64,000 nucleotides of DNA, from contig WHUB01000010.1 in the NCBI GenBank assembly GCA_009377395.1, positions 21,537 through 85,536 on the forward strand, read 5' to 3'. The notes under the pieces were generated by a model. The model ran no database searches. It saw only the letters and a program-made list of their open reading frames with translations, and was not told the origin of the DNA. Both the position numbers and the translations under genes were made by a program. Shown in pieces: positions 50,489 to 60,281 of the stretch. Position 1 is the first letter of the stretch, and each line of letters starts with the position of its first letter. The stretch comes from Actinophytocola sp. GTDB taxonomy: Bacteria > Actinomycetota > Actinomycetes > Mycobacteriales > Pseudonocardiaceae.

Positions 50489-51304
50489 ATGATCCCTACG
50501 AAGCTCCGAGCCCGTTCTGGCAGCAAGGCCCGGCGGCGCATAGCCAGCCTGCTCGCGCTCGGCATCGCATTGATGGCCGCCGGTGGCCTTTACTCCCTCT
50601 TCGCGCCGGAACTACAGACTGCGCGCGCCCAGGGGGACGCAGCGCTGCTGCAGCAGGGTGCCGAGATCTACAACAACACGTGCATCTCGTGTCACGGCGA
50701 GAACCTCGAGGGCGTCTCCGGCCGCGGGCCGAGCCTGATCGGCGTCGGCGAGGCCGCGGTGTACTTCCAGACGTCGACGGGCAGGATGCCGATGGCGCGG
50801 CAGGAGGCACAGGCATCCCGCAAGCCGCCGAAGTTCAGCCCGCGGGAGATCGACGCGATCGGTGCGTATGTGCAGGCGCACGGCGGCGGGCACACGATGC
50901 CCGCCGAGTCCGGCGAGGAGTTGCTCGGCAGCGACCCGGCCCGGGGCGCCGAGCTGTTCCGGCTCAACTGCGCGTCGTGTCACAACTTCACCGGCAAGGG
51001 CGGCGCGTTGTCTTCCGGCATGTACGCGCCATCGGTCGCGCCGGCCACCGAGGATCAGATGTACGCCGCGATGCTGACGGGACCGCAGAACATGCCGAAG
51101 TTCTCCGACCGGCAGCTCACCCCGGAGGAGAAGCAGGACATCATCGCGTACGTCAAGTCGGTCTCCGAGGGCCAGAACGCCCCGGGTGGCAACTCGCTCG
51201 GCGGCTGGGGGCCCGCGTCCGAGGGAATCATCGCGTGGATCGTCGGCATCGGCGCCATTGTCGGCGTGACGTTGTGGATTGGATCGAGGGCTGGGCATGA
51301 GTAG
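50489..51304 (+). CDS. qcrC: Cytochrome bc1 complex dihaem cytochrome c subunit
   Basis: 271 residues. N-terminal helix (about 18-38) then two cytochrome c domains with haem motifs CISCH (Cys65, Cys68, His69) and CASCH (161, 164, 165); a C-terminal helix (about 246-265) re-anchors the protein, and electrons pass to the oxidase without a soluble cytochrome c. Axial Met candidates are in TGRMPM and PQNMPKF. ATG 50489; a TTG four codons upstream is possible. It overlaps qcrA by 8 bases. Confidence 0.95.
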   Translation: MIPTKLRARSGSKARRRIASLLALGIALMAAGGLYSLFAPELQTARAQGDAALLQQGAEIYNNTCISCHGENLEGVSGRGPSLIGVGEAAVYFQTSTGRMPMARQEAQASRKPPKFSPREIDAIGAYVQAHGGGHTMPAESGEELLGSDPARGAELFRLNCASCHNFTGKGGALSSGMYAPSVAPATEDQMYAAMLTGPQNMPKFSDRQLTPEEKQDIIAYVKSVSEGQNAPGGNSLGGWGPASEGIIAWIVGIGAIVGVTLWIGSRAGHE

Positions 51305-52445
51305 CGGAAACGAGCAGCAGCTTCCCACCAAGGCGGAGCTGGCCGAGATGGACCGCGACCAGCTGGTCGCGCTCGGCGGGCAGCTCGACGGGGTCGAGCT
51401 TGCCGAGTACCCGGATCCGTGGCCGGTCAAGGGCACCCGTGCCGAGAAGCGTGCCGAGCGCGCCATCGCGTTGTGGTTCACCCTCGCCGGGTTCTCCGGC
51501 CTCGCGTTCCTGATCGTCATGATCTGGTGGCCCTGGCAGTACCAGCCACCGGGGGAGAGCACGGCGCACTTCTGGTACAGCCTCTACACCCCGATGCTGG
51601 GCGTCACGCTCGGTGTATCGATCCTGGCGTTCGCGTTCGGCATCGTGCTCTACACGAAGAAGTTCATCCCGCACGAGGTCGCGGTGCAGCAGCGCGACGA
51701 CAACATGGGCGCGGGCTCGGCTCAGGTGCACCGGGAGACGTTCGCGGCGCACCTCGCCGACGCGGGCAACCGCAGCACCTTCGCGCGCCGGTCGGCGATC
51801 AAGCGCAGCGCCGGGTTCGGTGTCGGCATGCTCGGCCTCGGCGCCGCGGTCCTGCCGCTGGTGGGCTTCATCAAGAACCCGCATGCGAACGACGCGAGCG
51901 AGGACAGCCTCTACCACACCGGCTGGAAGCCGGAGCATCCCGGCGAGAAGGTCTTCATTCGCAGGAACACCGGTGACCCGCATGAGGTCGTGCTGGTCCG
52001 TCCGGAGGACCTCGAGGCCGGCGCGATGGAGACGGTGTTCCCGTTCAAGGAAAGCGAACGGCACGACGAAGAGGCGCTGATCGAGGCGTTCATCCGGGTC
52101 GACAACCCGGTCATGCTGATCCGGCTCCGCCCGGAGGACGCCGCGAAGGTCGTCAAGCGCGAGGGTCAGGAGAGCTTCAACTACGGCGACTTCTACGCGT
52201 ACTCCAAGATCTGCACGCACGTGGGATGCCCGGCGTCGCTGTACGAGCAGCGGACGCAGCGGGTCCTGTGCCCGTGCCATCAGTCGCAGTTCGACCTGTT
52301 GCAGTACGCGAAACCGATTTTCGGTCCTGCGACACGGGCCTTGCCGCAATTGCCTATTACAGTGGATCCTGAGACCGGCCACCTCATCGCGAAGCACGAC
52401 TTCATCGAGCCGATCGGTCCGGCATTCTGGGAGCGTAAGTCATGA
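51297..52445 (+). CDS. qcrA: Cytochrome bc1 complex Rieske iron-sulfur subunit
   Basis: 382 residues, the long actinobacterial form with three membrane helices (about 57-79, 98-120, 172-192). The [2Fe-2S] ligands are Cys306, His308, Cys325 and His328 (CTHVGC and CPCHQS), with Cys311 and Cys327 for the disulfide. The arginine pair RSAIKR before helix 3 fits a Tat-like insertion signal. Start ATG 51297 overlaps the qcrC stop; its stop overlaps qcrB as ATGA. Confidence 0.96.
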   Translation: MSSGNEQQLPTKAELAEMDRDQLVALGGQLDGVELAEYPDPWPVKGTRAEKRAERAIALWFTLAGFSGLAFLIVMIWWPWQYQPPGESTAHFWYSLYTPMLGVTLGVSILAFAFGIVLYTKKFIPHEVAVQQRDDNMGAGSAQVHRETFAAHLADAGNRSTFARRSAIKRSAGFGVGMLGLGAAVLPLVGFIKNPHANDASEDSLYHTGWKPEHPGEKVFIRRNTGDPHEVVLVRPEDLEAGAMETVFPFKESERHDEEALIEAFIRVDNPVMLIRLRPEDAAKVVKREGQESFNYGDFYAYSKICTHVGCPASLYEQRTQRVLCPCHQSQFDLLQYAKPIFGPATRALPQLPITVDPETGHLIAKHDFIEPIGPAFWERKS

Positions 52446-54154
52446 GCGAGCTGACAACGCCGACGAAGGGCGATCCGGCGCTGCTGAAGATCGCGGGCCA
52501 GCAGGCCGACGAGGCCGACAAGCGCTACCACGCCGCCAAGGGCCTGCGGCACCAGATGAACAAGGTCTTCCCGACGCACTGGTCGTTCCTGCTCGGTGAG
52601 GTCGCGCTCTACAGCTTCATCGTCCTGATCCTGTCCGGCGTGTATCTGACGCTGTTCTTCGACCCCTCGATGGAGGAGGTCACCTACCACGGCGTCTACC
52701 AGAACCTGCAGGGCGTCGAGATGTCCCGGGCGTTCGAGAGCACGCTGGAGATCTCGTTCGAGGTCAGGGGCGGGCTGTTCATCCGGCAGATCCACCATTG
52801 GGCCGCGTTGATCTTCGTCGCCGCGATGGCGGTGCACATGATGCGGGTGTTCTTCACCGGCGCGTTCCGCAGGCCGCGTGAGGCCAACTGGGTCATCGGC
52901 GCGCTGCTGCTGATCCTGGGCATGTTCGAGGGCTTCTTCGGCTACTCGCTGCCGGACGACTTGCTCTCCGGTACCGGTGTCCGCGCCACGTTGTCGGGTA
53001 TCACGCTGTCGGTGCCGGTGATGGGGACCTGGACGCACTGGGCGTTGTTCGGTGGGGAGTTCCCCGGCGATGTGATCGTTCCGAGGATGTACGCGCTGCA
53101 CATTCTGCTCCTGCCCGGGATCATGCTCGCGCTGGTCGCGGCGCACCTGGGGCTCGTCTGGTACCAGAAGCACACCCAGTTCCCCGGCGTGCGACGCAAG
53201 GAGACCAACGTCGTCGGCGTCCGGATCATGCCGGTGTTCGCGCTCAAGGGCGGCGCGTTCTTCGCCGTCGTCACCGGCGTGACCGTGCTGATGTCGGGGC
53301 TGTTCCAGATCAACCCGATCTGGAACATCGGCCCGTACGTGCCCTCGATGGTGTCGGCGGGTTCGCAGCCTGACTGGTACCTGGCCTGGGCGGACGGCAT
53401 TCTGCGGATCTGGCCACCCTGGGAGCTCTATCTCGGCAACTACACGGTGCCGCCGGTGTTCTTCGCCGGTGGGGTGATGCTGCCGCTGATGTTCACGCTG
53501 CTGATCGCGTATCCGTTCCTCGAACGCAAGTTGTCCGGCGACACCGCGCATCACAACCTGTTGCAACGGCCGAGGGATGTGCCGGTCAGGACCGGTATCG
53601 GCGTCATGGCGATCGTGTTCGTCTCGGTGCTCGAGCTGTCCGGATTCAACGACATCATCGCGTTCATGTTCGACATCTCGCTGAACGCGACGACCTGGGC
53701 CGGCCGGATCGGGCTACTCGTGTTACCGCCGATCGCCTACTACTTCACGTACCGGATCTGTCTCGGCCTGCAACGGGCCGACCGTGAGGTGCTCGAGCAC
53801 GGCGTCGAGACCGGCATCATCAAGCGGCTGCCACACGGTGAGTTCATCGAGGTGCACCAGCCGCTCGGGCCGGTCGACGATCACGGCCACCCGGTGCCGC
53901 TGGAGTACCAGGGTGCTCCGGTGCCGAAGAAGATGAACGAGCTCGGCTCCGCGGGCAGCCCGGTATCCGGGTCATGGCTGACACCGGACCCGCCCGAGGA
54001 GACGGCGGCGCTGGCGCGTGCCCACGCCACCCAGCACGGCACGGGTAACGGCGCTGGTGGCAACGGCGAGATCAAGCCCGGCGGCGAGGCCGGGGCCCGC
54101 GAGATCGAGGAGGGCCACGAGGACGAGGCCCGAGCGGGCAGCCGCGAACACTGA
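52442..54154 (+). CDS. qcrB: Cytochrome bc1 complex cytochrome b subunit
   Basis: 570 residues, longer than the b6-type core because of a hydrophilic C-terminal tail (about 445-570, rich in Gly, Glu and Ala). Haem b ligands are in [21 protein letters not shown] and [20 protein letters not shown]; the quinol-site motif is PDWY ([12 protein letters not shown]), the actinobacterial form of PEWY. Eight or nine helices. This is the target of QcrB inhibitors in mycobacteria. Last gene of the operon, followed 14 bases later by a strong terminator. Confidence 0.96.
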   Translation: MSELTTPTKGDPALLKIAGQQADEADKRYHAAKGLRHQMNKVFPTHWSFLLGEVALYSFIVLILSGVYLTLFFDPSMEEVTYHGVYQNLQGVEMSRAFESTLEISFEVRGGLFIRQIHHWAALIFVAAMAVHMMRVFFTGAFRRPREANWVIGALLLILGMFEGFFGYSLPDDLLSGTGVRATLSGITLSVPVMGTWTHWALFGGEFPGDVIVPRMYALHILLLPGIMLALVAAHLGLVWYQKHTQFPGVRRKETNVVGVRIMPVFALKGGAFFAVVTGVTVLMSGLFQINPIWNIGPYVPSMVSAGSQPDWYLAWADGILRIWPPWELYLGNYTVPPVFFAGGVMLPLMFTLLIAYPFLERKLSGDTAHHNLLQRPRDVPVRTGIGVMAIVFVSVLELSGFNDIIAFMFDISLNATTWAGRIGLLVLPPIAYYFTYRICLGLQRADREVLEHGVETGIIKRLPHGEFIEVHQPLGPVDDHGHPVPLEYQGAPVPKKMNELGSAGSPVSGSWLTPDPPEETAALARAHATQHGTGNGAGGNGEIKPGGEAGAREIEEGHEDEARAGSREH

Positions 54155-54168
54155 CACAAGCAGCACGA

Positions 54169-54208
54169 CGGGCGGGTGGAGACCACGGCGTCTCCGCCCG
54201 CCCGTTTT
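54169..54208 (+). terminator. Rho-independent terminator of the ctaE-qcrCAB operon
   Basis: Fourteen-pair stem with one G-T exception, GGGCGGGTGGAGAC against GTCTCCGCCCGCCC, a six-base loop and a TTTT tail. Best terminator in the window. Confidence 0.92.
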
Positions 54209-54257
54209 CGTGTCGTGTCAGGTGTTTCGGGCGATCGAGTGGCAGACTGGCGGCGTG

Positions 54258-54839
54258 ATGACAGCGCTTCCAGACCCCTCGCCGGATCGGTTACTGACCG
54301 TCGCGGAGTACGCGGAGCTCGGTGAACCGGCCTTCGGCTACACCGAACTAGTGGAAGGCCGCTTGTTGATGTCGCCGAGCCCGACCCCGAGACACAACAT
54401 CGCGTCGGGGGAGCTGTACGTCCAGCTCAGGCCACAGCTTCCGGGTGGTCTGGCCGTGGTTCAGGACGTGGACGTCGATCTAGGTCTGGTGCCGCCCAAT
54501 TCTCCTGGCTTCTCTCGCCGTCCCGATCTGGTCGTCGTAGACAGCGCGGCGGTCGACCGGATCAGCGAGGAGGGTGGCATGCTGCGAGCCGCCGAGGTAG
54601 CCGTGGTCATCGAGATCGTCTCGCCCAGCGCCCACCGCATCGACTACAAGCACAAGCACGGTGAGTACGCCGACGCGGGAATTCCGCACTACTGGATCGT
54701 CGACCTCAGCGAGCCGGTTTCGCTGGTGGCTTCTCACCTCGCCAGCGAGTTCGGCTATGCGGACGCGTCGGCTGTCACCGAGACGTTCGCGACCAGCGTC
54801 CCCTTCGACGTCCGGCTCGACCTGACCCAGCTCACCTGA
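54258..54839 (+). CDS. Uma2-family putative endonuclease
   Basis: 193 residues, PD-(D/E)xK fold. Family marks: LTVAEYAEL, YTELVEGRLLMSPSPTPRHN, RRPDLVVVDS (catalytic Asp) and VVIEIVSPSAHRIDYKHKHGEYADAGIPHYWIVD with the E-x-V/I and later lysines. Uma2 genes occur in many scattered copies in actinobacteria and cyanobacteria, with no proven biochemical role. ATG 54258, or GTG 54255 directly before. It separates the qcr operon from the DnaQ-UvrC gene, so it is probably a later arrival. Confidence 0.85.
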   Translation: MTALPDPSPDRLLTVAEYAELGEPAFGYTELVEGRLLMSPSPTPRHNIASGELYVQLRPQLPGGLAVVQDVDVDLGLVPPNSPGFSRRPDLVVVDSAAVDRISEEGGMLRAAEVAVVIEIVSPSAHRIDYKHKHGEYADAGIPHYWIVDLSEPVSLVASHLASEFGYADASAVTETFATSVPFDVRLDLTQLT

Positions 54840-54847
54840 GAGGGATG

Positions 54848-56554
54848 TCAGGACGCGGTTTCCAGCGCTCGGGCCGCCGACACCCGCTCCAGCCAGTCGC
54901 CCCAGCCCCCGGCCGCGTGCGCCGGTTCGGCCCACGGGCGGGTGGTGCGCACGATCCGTACCCCCGGCCGATGCAGCCAGCGCAGCAGCACCGACACCTC
55001 CTCGGGCGCGCCGCCGCGCAGCGGACCGTCCCCGGCGATCACCGTCTCCGCGCTGGCGGCCAGCGCGTCCACGACCGGCATCGGCGCCACGCCGTGCCGC
55101 GCGACACCGGCCGACGCGAGCCTGCCGTGCCTGATCACCGCGAACTCCCAGCCGCCATGGCCGTCGGGCGCGGCCGCGATCAGCTCCTCGATCGCCGCCA
55201 GCGCCGCCATCGAATGCGCGGACGCGACGCTGCGCACCAGCGCGGCCAGCTCGTCCCGCCGCGTCGCCGCCAGCTCGAAACGCTCACCGCCGGCCAGCGT
55301 GTCCACCTCGGCCGCCGCGGAGCGCAGCAGACCGCCGTCGGTGCCCGCGATCAGCGCCGTTACCCGATCCACCAGCGGCGCGTACTCCTCTGTGGACTGC
55401 CGCCCGGCGCACGGCGCCCCGCAGCGGCCGAGCTCCGCCAGCGCGCACGGCGACCCACGCTGCCCGGTGGCGGGAATCCGGTCGGTGCAGGACCGCAGCC
55501 CCGCCGCCGAGGCCAGCGATGCGGCGGCGTCACCGGCGGCCCGGCGGGAGCGGAACGGCCCCAGCGCGCCGTCTCTCGGCGTGCGCACCACCGACAGCCG
55601 GGGAAACGGCTCGTCGGTCAGCGCGACCCACCAGAACTTGCCGGGATTGCGCGACCGCCGGTTGTACGCCGGCTTGTGCGCCGACAGCAGCCGCAGCTCC
55701 CTGACCTGCGCCTCGAGCGCGTGCGCGCATTCGATGCCGTCGACCCGTTCGGCGAGCGCGACCATCTCCCTGATCCGGCCCCTGCTCTCCGAGCCGGTGA
55801 AGTACTGCCGCACCCGGCGGCGCAGGTCGGACGCGGTGCCTACGTAGAGCACCTCGGCGTTCGGCCCCAGGAACAGGTACACCCCCGGCGCCTCGGGCAG
55901 ATGCGCCGCCATGCCGCGCTTGCGCCGCTGCGCCGGAGTGACCTCGGGCAGGTAGTCGAGCAGCTCCTCCAGTGACTGCACGCCGACCACGCCGACCCGC
56001 TCCAGCAGGGCGTGCAGCACGTCAACGGTGGCCTTCGCGTCGTCGAGCGCGCGGTGGGTCGGCATGGTGGTCGCTCCGAAAAGCTCCGCCAGCGCCGACA
56101 ATCGGCAGCTCGGTGTGTCCTGCCTGCTCAGCACCCGGCGGGCGAGCCGGACCGTGCAGACGACGCTCTGTTTCGGCCACCGGTAGCCGAGACCGGCGCA
56201 AGCGGCCCGCAGGAACCCGGTGTCGAACGGCGCGTTGTGCGCGACGAGCACCGCGCCCGCGGCGAACTCGAGGAAGGCGGGCAGCACCTCGTCCAGCTTC
56301 GGCGCGTCCGACACCATCGCCTGCGTGATCCCGGTCAGCGACACGATCTGTGGCGGGATGGCCTTGCCGGGGTCGATCAGGGTGGCGAACTCGCCGATCA
56401 CCTCGCCGCCGCGGACCTTCACCGCCCCGATCTCGGTGATGCCGTCCGACTCCGTGCTGCCGCCGGTGGTCTCCAGGTCGAACACGACGAAGGTCGTCTC
56501 GCGCAACGGGGTGCCGAGTTCGTCGAAGGCCAGCTGGACGCTCACGGCTGGCAC
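54848..56554 (-). CDS. DnaQ-type exonuclease fused to UvrC-like GIY-YIG region
   Basis: 568 residues. Residues about 20-185 are a DEDD 3'-5' exonuclease (FDLETTG with Asp26 and Glu28, AHNAPFDTGFL, HRALDDAKAT). Residues about 215-300 are a UvrC N-terminal GIY-YIG module (PGVYLFLGPNAEVLYVGTASDLRRRVRQYF, KPAYNRR), then a cysteine-bearing region (CALAELGRCGAPC) as in UvrC; the UvrC C-terminal nuclease half is missing. Orthologue of Rv2191 by layout and position; likely a DNA repair nuclease. Start GTG 56554, or GTG 56545. Confidence 0.88.
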   Translation of the reverse strand: MPAVSVQLAFDELGTPLRETTFVVFDLETTGGSTESDGITEIGAVKVRGGEVIGEFATLIDPGKAIPPQIVSLTGITQAMVSDAPKLDEVLPAFLEFAAGAVLVAHNAPFDTGFLRAACAGLGYRWPKQSVVCTVRLARRVLSRQDTPSCRLSALAELFGATTMPTHRALDDAKATVDVLHALLERVGVVGVQSLEELLDYLPEVTPAQRRKRGMAAHLPEAPGVYLFLGPNAEVLYVGTASDLRRRVRQYFTGSESRGRIREMVALAERVDGIECAHALEAQVRELRLLSAHKPAYNRRSRNPGKFWWVALTDEPFPRLSVVRTPRDGALGPFRSRRAAGDAAASLASAAGLRSCTDRIPATGQRGSPCALAELGRCGAPCAGRQSTEEYAPLVDRVTALIAGTDGGLLRSAAAEVDTLAGGERFELAATRRDELAALVRSVASAHSMAALAAIEELIAAAPDGHGGWEFAVIRHGRLASAGVARHGVAPMPVVDALAASAETVIAGDGPLRGGAPEEVSVLLRWLHRPGVRIVRTTRPWAEPAHAAGGWGDWLERVSAARALETAS

Positions 56555-56652
56555 TGTAAGCAGCCGGACCGACAGTATGTTCGAACGCGAGCTTCGGCGT
56601 GTCGCCGTCGTTCGGTGTGTCGTGACTCACGTCGGGCAGACACCGCGCCGGT

Positions 56653-56658
56653 TAGGCT
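56653..56658 (+). promoter_or_regulatory. Candidate -10 element of the NYN-domain gene
   Basis: TAGGCT, six bases before the ATG at 56665, with no ribosome site between. Fits a leaderless mRNA. Confidence 0.45.
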
Positions 56659-56664
56659 GGGCCG

Positions 56665-58008
56665 ATGCCAGCCGACGCCGACGACCCCGGACAGGCCGCT
56701 TTTCGAGGCGTGCCATCGGACTGGGGCGCGCTGCCGGAGCCGCTGCGCGGCAGACTGGTCGAGCTGGCCGCCGCCGCCCTCGGCGAGCTGAGCGAGACCG
56801 ACGTGCCGAAGCGGCTGCGACCCGTCGTCCGGTTCGCCCCCGCCAAGCGCGGCAGGGTCGCCGCCGCGCCGCTGCTGGCCTCGCTGCGCGAGTCGCGGCC
56901 ATTCCGCACCGCCGTCGTCACCTGGGCGCGCGCCAACCGGCCCGACGCGCTGGACACAGCTGCGGCCGACCCGGTCACCGCGGCAGCGGCCGCCGTGCTG
57001 CTCGACGCCGACGAGGCGGGCGAGCTGCTCGCGACCGTCGCCGAACGCGCCGAGCAGGCCAGCCTGCGGACGCAGCGCGACGCCGCCCTCGCCCGCATCG
57101 AGCGGCTCGAAGGGGAACTCGACCAGGTGCGCGAGGAGCTCAAGGCTGAGCAGGAGGCCACCCAGCAGGCCTGGGCGGACCGCTCCGAGGAGCTGGAGCG
57201 GCTGCGGGAACGACTGCGGCAGCGCGGTGTCGAGCTCCGGAAGCTGCGCGACGCCGAGCGCTCGGCACGGCAGCAGCTCGCGGGCGAGGGCTCGAAGGTG
57301 GCGGCCGAACGGGACGAGCTGGCCGAGCAACTCGCCAGGCAGCGCAGGCGTGCCGACGCGGAGCGGGCCCGCGCCGAGCGCGCCGAGGCCGACGCCGAAC
57401 GCGCCCGCCAGTCCGCCCGCGAGGCCCGGCAGGCGGACGAGGTCCGGCTCGCACTGCTGCTCGACACCCTCGACGGCGCCGTGAGCGGACTGCGCGCCGA
57501 GCTGAACGTCACCGGCCCCACCACCGGCTATGGGCAGCGCCCGGCCGACACCGTCGACAACGCGACCGTGCTGCGGCGGTCGGGTGGCGCGGTGGCCGAC
57601 GTCGCCGCGCTCGACCGGCTGCTGGCGCTGGCAGGCGCGCACCTGATCGTCGACGGCTACAACGTCACCAAGACCGGCTACCCGGAGCTGGTGCTGGCCG
57701 AGCAGCGGGAGCGGCTGGTCCGTCAGCTCGCCACACTCGCGGCACGGACGTCGGCCGAGATAACCGTGGTGTTCGACGGGGCGGGCGTCGTCGCCGTCCC
57801 CGTGACGACGGTGCGCGGCGTCCGGGTGCTGTTCAGCGCCGACGGCGTCCCCGCCGACGACGTCATCACCGGCATGGTCGAGCGCGAACCGAAGGGGCGG
57901 CCGCTGGTCGTCGCGACGGCCGACCGCGAGATCATCACCGCCGTCGGCGAGCGAGACGCGTTCGCCGTCGCGCCCACCGTCCTGCTGGACCAGCTCGGCC
58001 GGGTGTAG
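56665..58008 (+). CDS. NYN-domain (PIN-like nuclease) protein with coiled coil
   Basis: 447 residues. Residues 1-115 are a helical domain; about 125-265 form a long Arg/Glu/Ala coiled coil (QRDAALARIERLEGELDQ... onward to RARAERAEADAER). Residues about 310-447 are a YacP-type NYN domain with HLIVDGYNVTKTGYPEL, VVFDGAG, and DDVITGMVEREP plus VVATADREI, the acidic residues of a PIN-like RNase site. A role in RNA processing or decay is inferred. ATG 56665 is directly after its -10 element. Confidence 0.85.
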   Translation: MPADADDPGQAAFRGVPSDWGALPEPLRGRLVELAAAALGELSETDVPKRLRPVVRFAPAKRGRVAAAPLLASLRESRPFRTAVVTWARANRPDALDTAAADPVTAAAAAVLLDADEAGELLATVAERAEQASLRTQRDAALARIERLEGELDQVREELKAEQEATQQAWADRSEELERLRERLRQRGVELRKLRDAERSARQQLAGEGSKVAAERDELAEQLARQRRRADAERARAERAEADAERARQSAREARQADEVRLALLLDTLDGAVSGLRAELNVTGPTTGYGQRPADTVDNATVLRRSGGAVADVAALDRLLALAGAHLIVDGYNVTKTGYPELVLAEQRERLVRQLATLAARTSAEITVVFDGAGVVAVPVTTVRGVRVLFSADGVPADDVITGMVEREPKGRPLVVATADREIITAVGERDAFAVAPTVLLDQLGRV

Positions 58009-58128
58009 CGCCGTGGCGCCCAACCGCGATCAGATCGATACAGCGCCGAGGCGTCACGTTTCGGCCGTGATCGAGTTATCTGTGGCAGAGCAGGTTCACC
58101 GGCGGCTTGAATGGGACAGGAGGCGTTG

Positions 58129-59955
58129 ATGGGGCGATGGCCGCGACGAGCGAGCCAGGCGAGGTGGCACGGAGCCGCGCGGGCGGTCGTGGCCGTGCTC
58201 GTGCTGAGCGTGCTGCCCGTTCCCGTCGCCATGGCGCAGGACGACTCGCCGAGCCGGCCGGACGACCCGCGCATGGAGGCCGGGGTCGCGCCGGGGTCCG
58301 GGGTGCCCGACCCGAGGCCGGGAGAGGCCTTCGCCGACAGCAAGATGGCGAACCTGCAGCAGACCGCCAACGAGGTGCAGCGCGAGCTGAGCAGGCTGGC
58401 CGAGCGGATCTCGGTGGCGCGGGACCGGGTGCGGGCAGCACGGCACGAGCTGAGCGTCGCCAGCGAGAAGCGAGAGCGGGCCGAGCGGTCCCTCGCCGTG
58501 CTGCGCGACGACATCGACGAGCTGTCCCGGTCGGCCTACATGGCGATGGGACGTCCTGACCAGCTCAGCGTGCTGCTGTCGGCGTCGGGACCGCAGGACT
58601 TCCTGGCGGGCAGCTCCTACGTGAGCTACCTGCGTGCTGGGCAGGACAGGAAGCTGAGCCGGGCGCTCGACCGGCTGCACCGCGCTGAAGCGACCGAGCA
58701 GGCGGCGCTGCGGCTGAAGCGTGCGGCGGCCAGTCGACAGAACGATCTGCTGCAGCGCAGCGACGACGCCACCAACCGCGCCGACGCCATCTCGAGCGAG
58801 CTACGCGGTCCGATCGCGACGGCCAGCGCCGCCGTCGCCGCGCAGCAGGCGGAGCAGCGCGAGCGCAACCGCAAGACCAATCAGAACTGGCAGAAGTATC
58901 TCGACCGGCTGGACGCCGCCGGGATCACGCCGCCGCCCGCGTCCGAGCTACGCGATCCCGCCACGCTGCCGCCCGGTCTCGATCCGCTGCCGGGAGCGGA
59001 CGGCGCTCCGCAGCGTGGCGTCGCGCAGGTGAGCGGCCCGGCGACGAACGGCGACCGGCTGCTCGTGCTGCCACGGGAGACCATCGACGCCGTCAGCGAC
59101 GCCATCGACGCGCTCGGCAAGCCGTACGTGCCTCGCACGCACGGGACCGGGCCGACGTCGTACTCCTGCGACGGGCTCGTCGACTCCGTCTACTCCGACG
59201 CCGGACTGGCGCAGCCCCGCCGCGCCGCGACGCAGTACGCCGTCGGCAGGCGGGTGGCGCCGAGCGACGTCCAGCCGGGCGACCTCGTGTTCGCCGGACC
59301 CGACAAGTACGGGGTGCAGCACGTCGGCATCGCGCTCGACGAGCAGACCATGCTCGCCGCCGACGGCAGGCTGGCGACGGTGGCCGTCACCGACATGCCC
59401 GGCGAGGGAACGCTGCTCGGCGTCACCCGCCCCGCGCTCGGCGCGGGGGAGAAGCGCCCCGTGCCGACGCGGGACGACGGCGAGCTGACCTGGCGCTGCG
59501 GCGGCGTCGAACTGCCGCTGAGCGGCGTCGGCAGCCACCCCGGCGCCACCGGCGCCTGGGGCGGCTACCCGAACGGCCTGATCCCGTCGTCGGCGCTCTG
59601 CGGCATCGGGATCTCCGGCCACGCGCTGCGCTGCGACGCCGCGCAGGCGTTCGTCGCGATGTCGCGGGCCTACGCCGCCAGCACCGGCACCGGGCTGTGC
59701 GTGACCGACTCGTACCGCTCCTTCACCGCGCAGGTCGAGCTGTACCGCGAGAAGCCGTCGCTGGCCGCCGTGCCCGGCACCAGCAACCACGGCTGGGGCA
59801 TCGCGCTCGACATGTGCGGCGGCATCGAGTCGTTCGGGACCCCGGCGTATCGCTGGATGGAGCTGAACGCGCCCGCGTTCGGCTGGATCCACCCGTACTG
59901 GGCGCGGCAGGGCGGCGGCCGGGAAGAGCCGTGGCACTGGGAGTACGTCGGCTGA
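58129..59955 (+). CDS. Secreted peptidoglycan hydrolase: NlpC/P60 plus M15 D,D-carboxypeptidase
   Basis: 608 residues. Signal peptide 1-37 (cleavage after VAMAQ region), a coiled-coil region at 75-260 like that of RipA-type regulators, an NlpC/P60 domain (about 315-435) with Cys347 (YSCDGLVDSVY, the usual DCSGLV with Ser before and Asp after Cys) and His398 (VQHVGI), and an M15/VanY domain (about 485-608) with SYRSF, His554 (TSNHGWGIALDM), Asp561 and His603 (PWHWEYVG). It could cut both the D-Glu-mDAP bond and the terminal D-Ala. ATG 58129 is five bases after CAGGAGG, better than the ATG at 58111. Confidence 0.9.
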   Translation: MGRWPRRASQARWHGAARAVVAVLVLSVLPVPVAMAQDDSPSRPDDPRMEAGVAPGSGVPDPRPGEAFADSKMANLQQTANEVQRELSRLAERISVARDRVRAARHELSVASEKRERAERSLAVLRDDIDELSRSAYMAMGRPDQLSVLLSASGPQDFLAGSSYVSYLRAGQDRKLSRALDRLHRAEATEQAALRLKRAAASRQNDLLQRSDDATNRADAISSELRGPIATASAAVAAQQAEQRERNRKTNQNWQKYLDRLDAAGITPPPASELRDPATLPPGLDPLPGADGAPQRGVAQVSGPATNGDRLLVLPRETIDAVSDAIDALGKPYVPRTHGTGPTSYSCDGLVDSVYSDAGLAQPRRAATQYAVGRRVAPSDVQPGDLVFAGPDKYGVQHVGIALDEQTMLAADGRLATVAVTDMPGEGTLLGVTRPALGAGEKRPVPTRDDGELTWRCGGVELPLSGVGSHPGATGAWGGYPNGLIPSSALCGIGISGHALRCDAAQAFVAMSRAYAASTGTGLCVTDSYRSFTAQVELYREKPSLAAVPGTSNHGWGIALDMCGGIESFGTPAYRWMELNAPAFGWIHPYWARQGGGREEPWHWEYVG

Positions 59956-60074
59956 CCGCGGCTGCGACCCGACAACTGGCGCAGGTCCCAGAGCTGGGAG
60001 TCCAAATCCCGATTCTGTCGGTGGTTGTCCTTACGGTGATCACGAATGCGTCGCCTGATGTGAAAGGGCCAGCC

Positions 60075-60281
60075 ATGACGGACTCGAAGACCGACCCGAT
60101 GCTCATCGACTGCGATCGGTGTGCCGCCCCGCCGTCCGCGTGCTCCGACTGCGTCGTCAGCGTGCTGCTCGGCCCGCCACCGCAGCTCGAGTGGGACGAG
60201 ACGGAACGCCGCGCCATCGACGCGCTCGCGGACGGTGGGGTGCTGCCCCGGCTGCGGCTCGTCGAGACACGGGCCTCCTGA
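60075..60281 (+). CDS. Small four-cysteine (zinc-ribbon-like) protein
   Basis: 68 residues. Cys-Asp-Arg-Cys and Cys-Ser-Asp-Cys pairs, ten residues apart, form a CxxC...CxxC metal site in the first half; the second half is helical and acidic (LEWDETERRAIDALADGGVLPRL). Codon bias matches neighbours. ATG 60075 behind GAAAGGGCC. Lies between two peptidoglycan hydrolase genes on the same strand. Not recognised beyond the zinc-knuckle pattern. Confidence 0.65.
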   Translation: MTDSKTDPMLIDCDRCAAPPSACSDCVVSVLLGPPPQLEWDETERRAIDALADGGVLPRLRLVETRAS

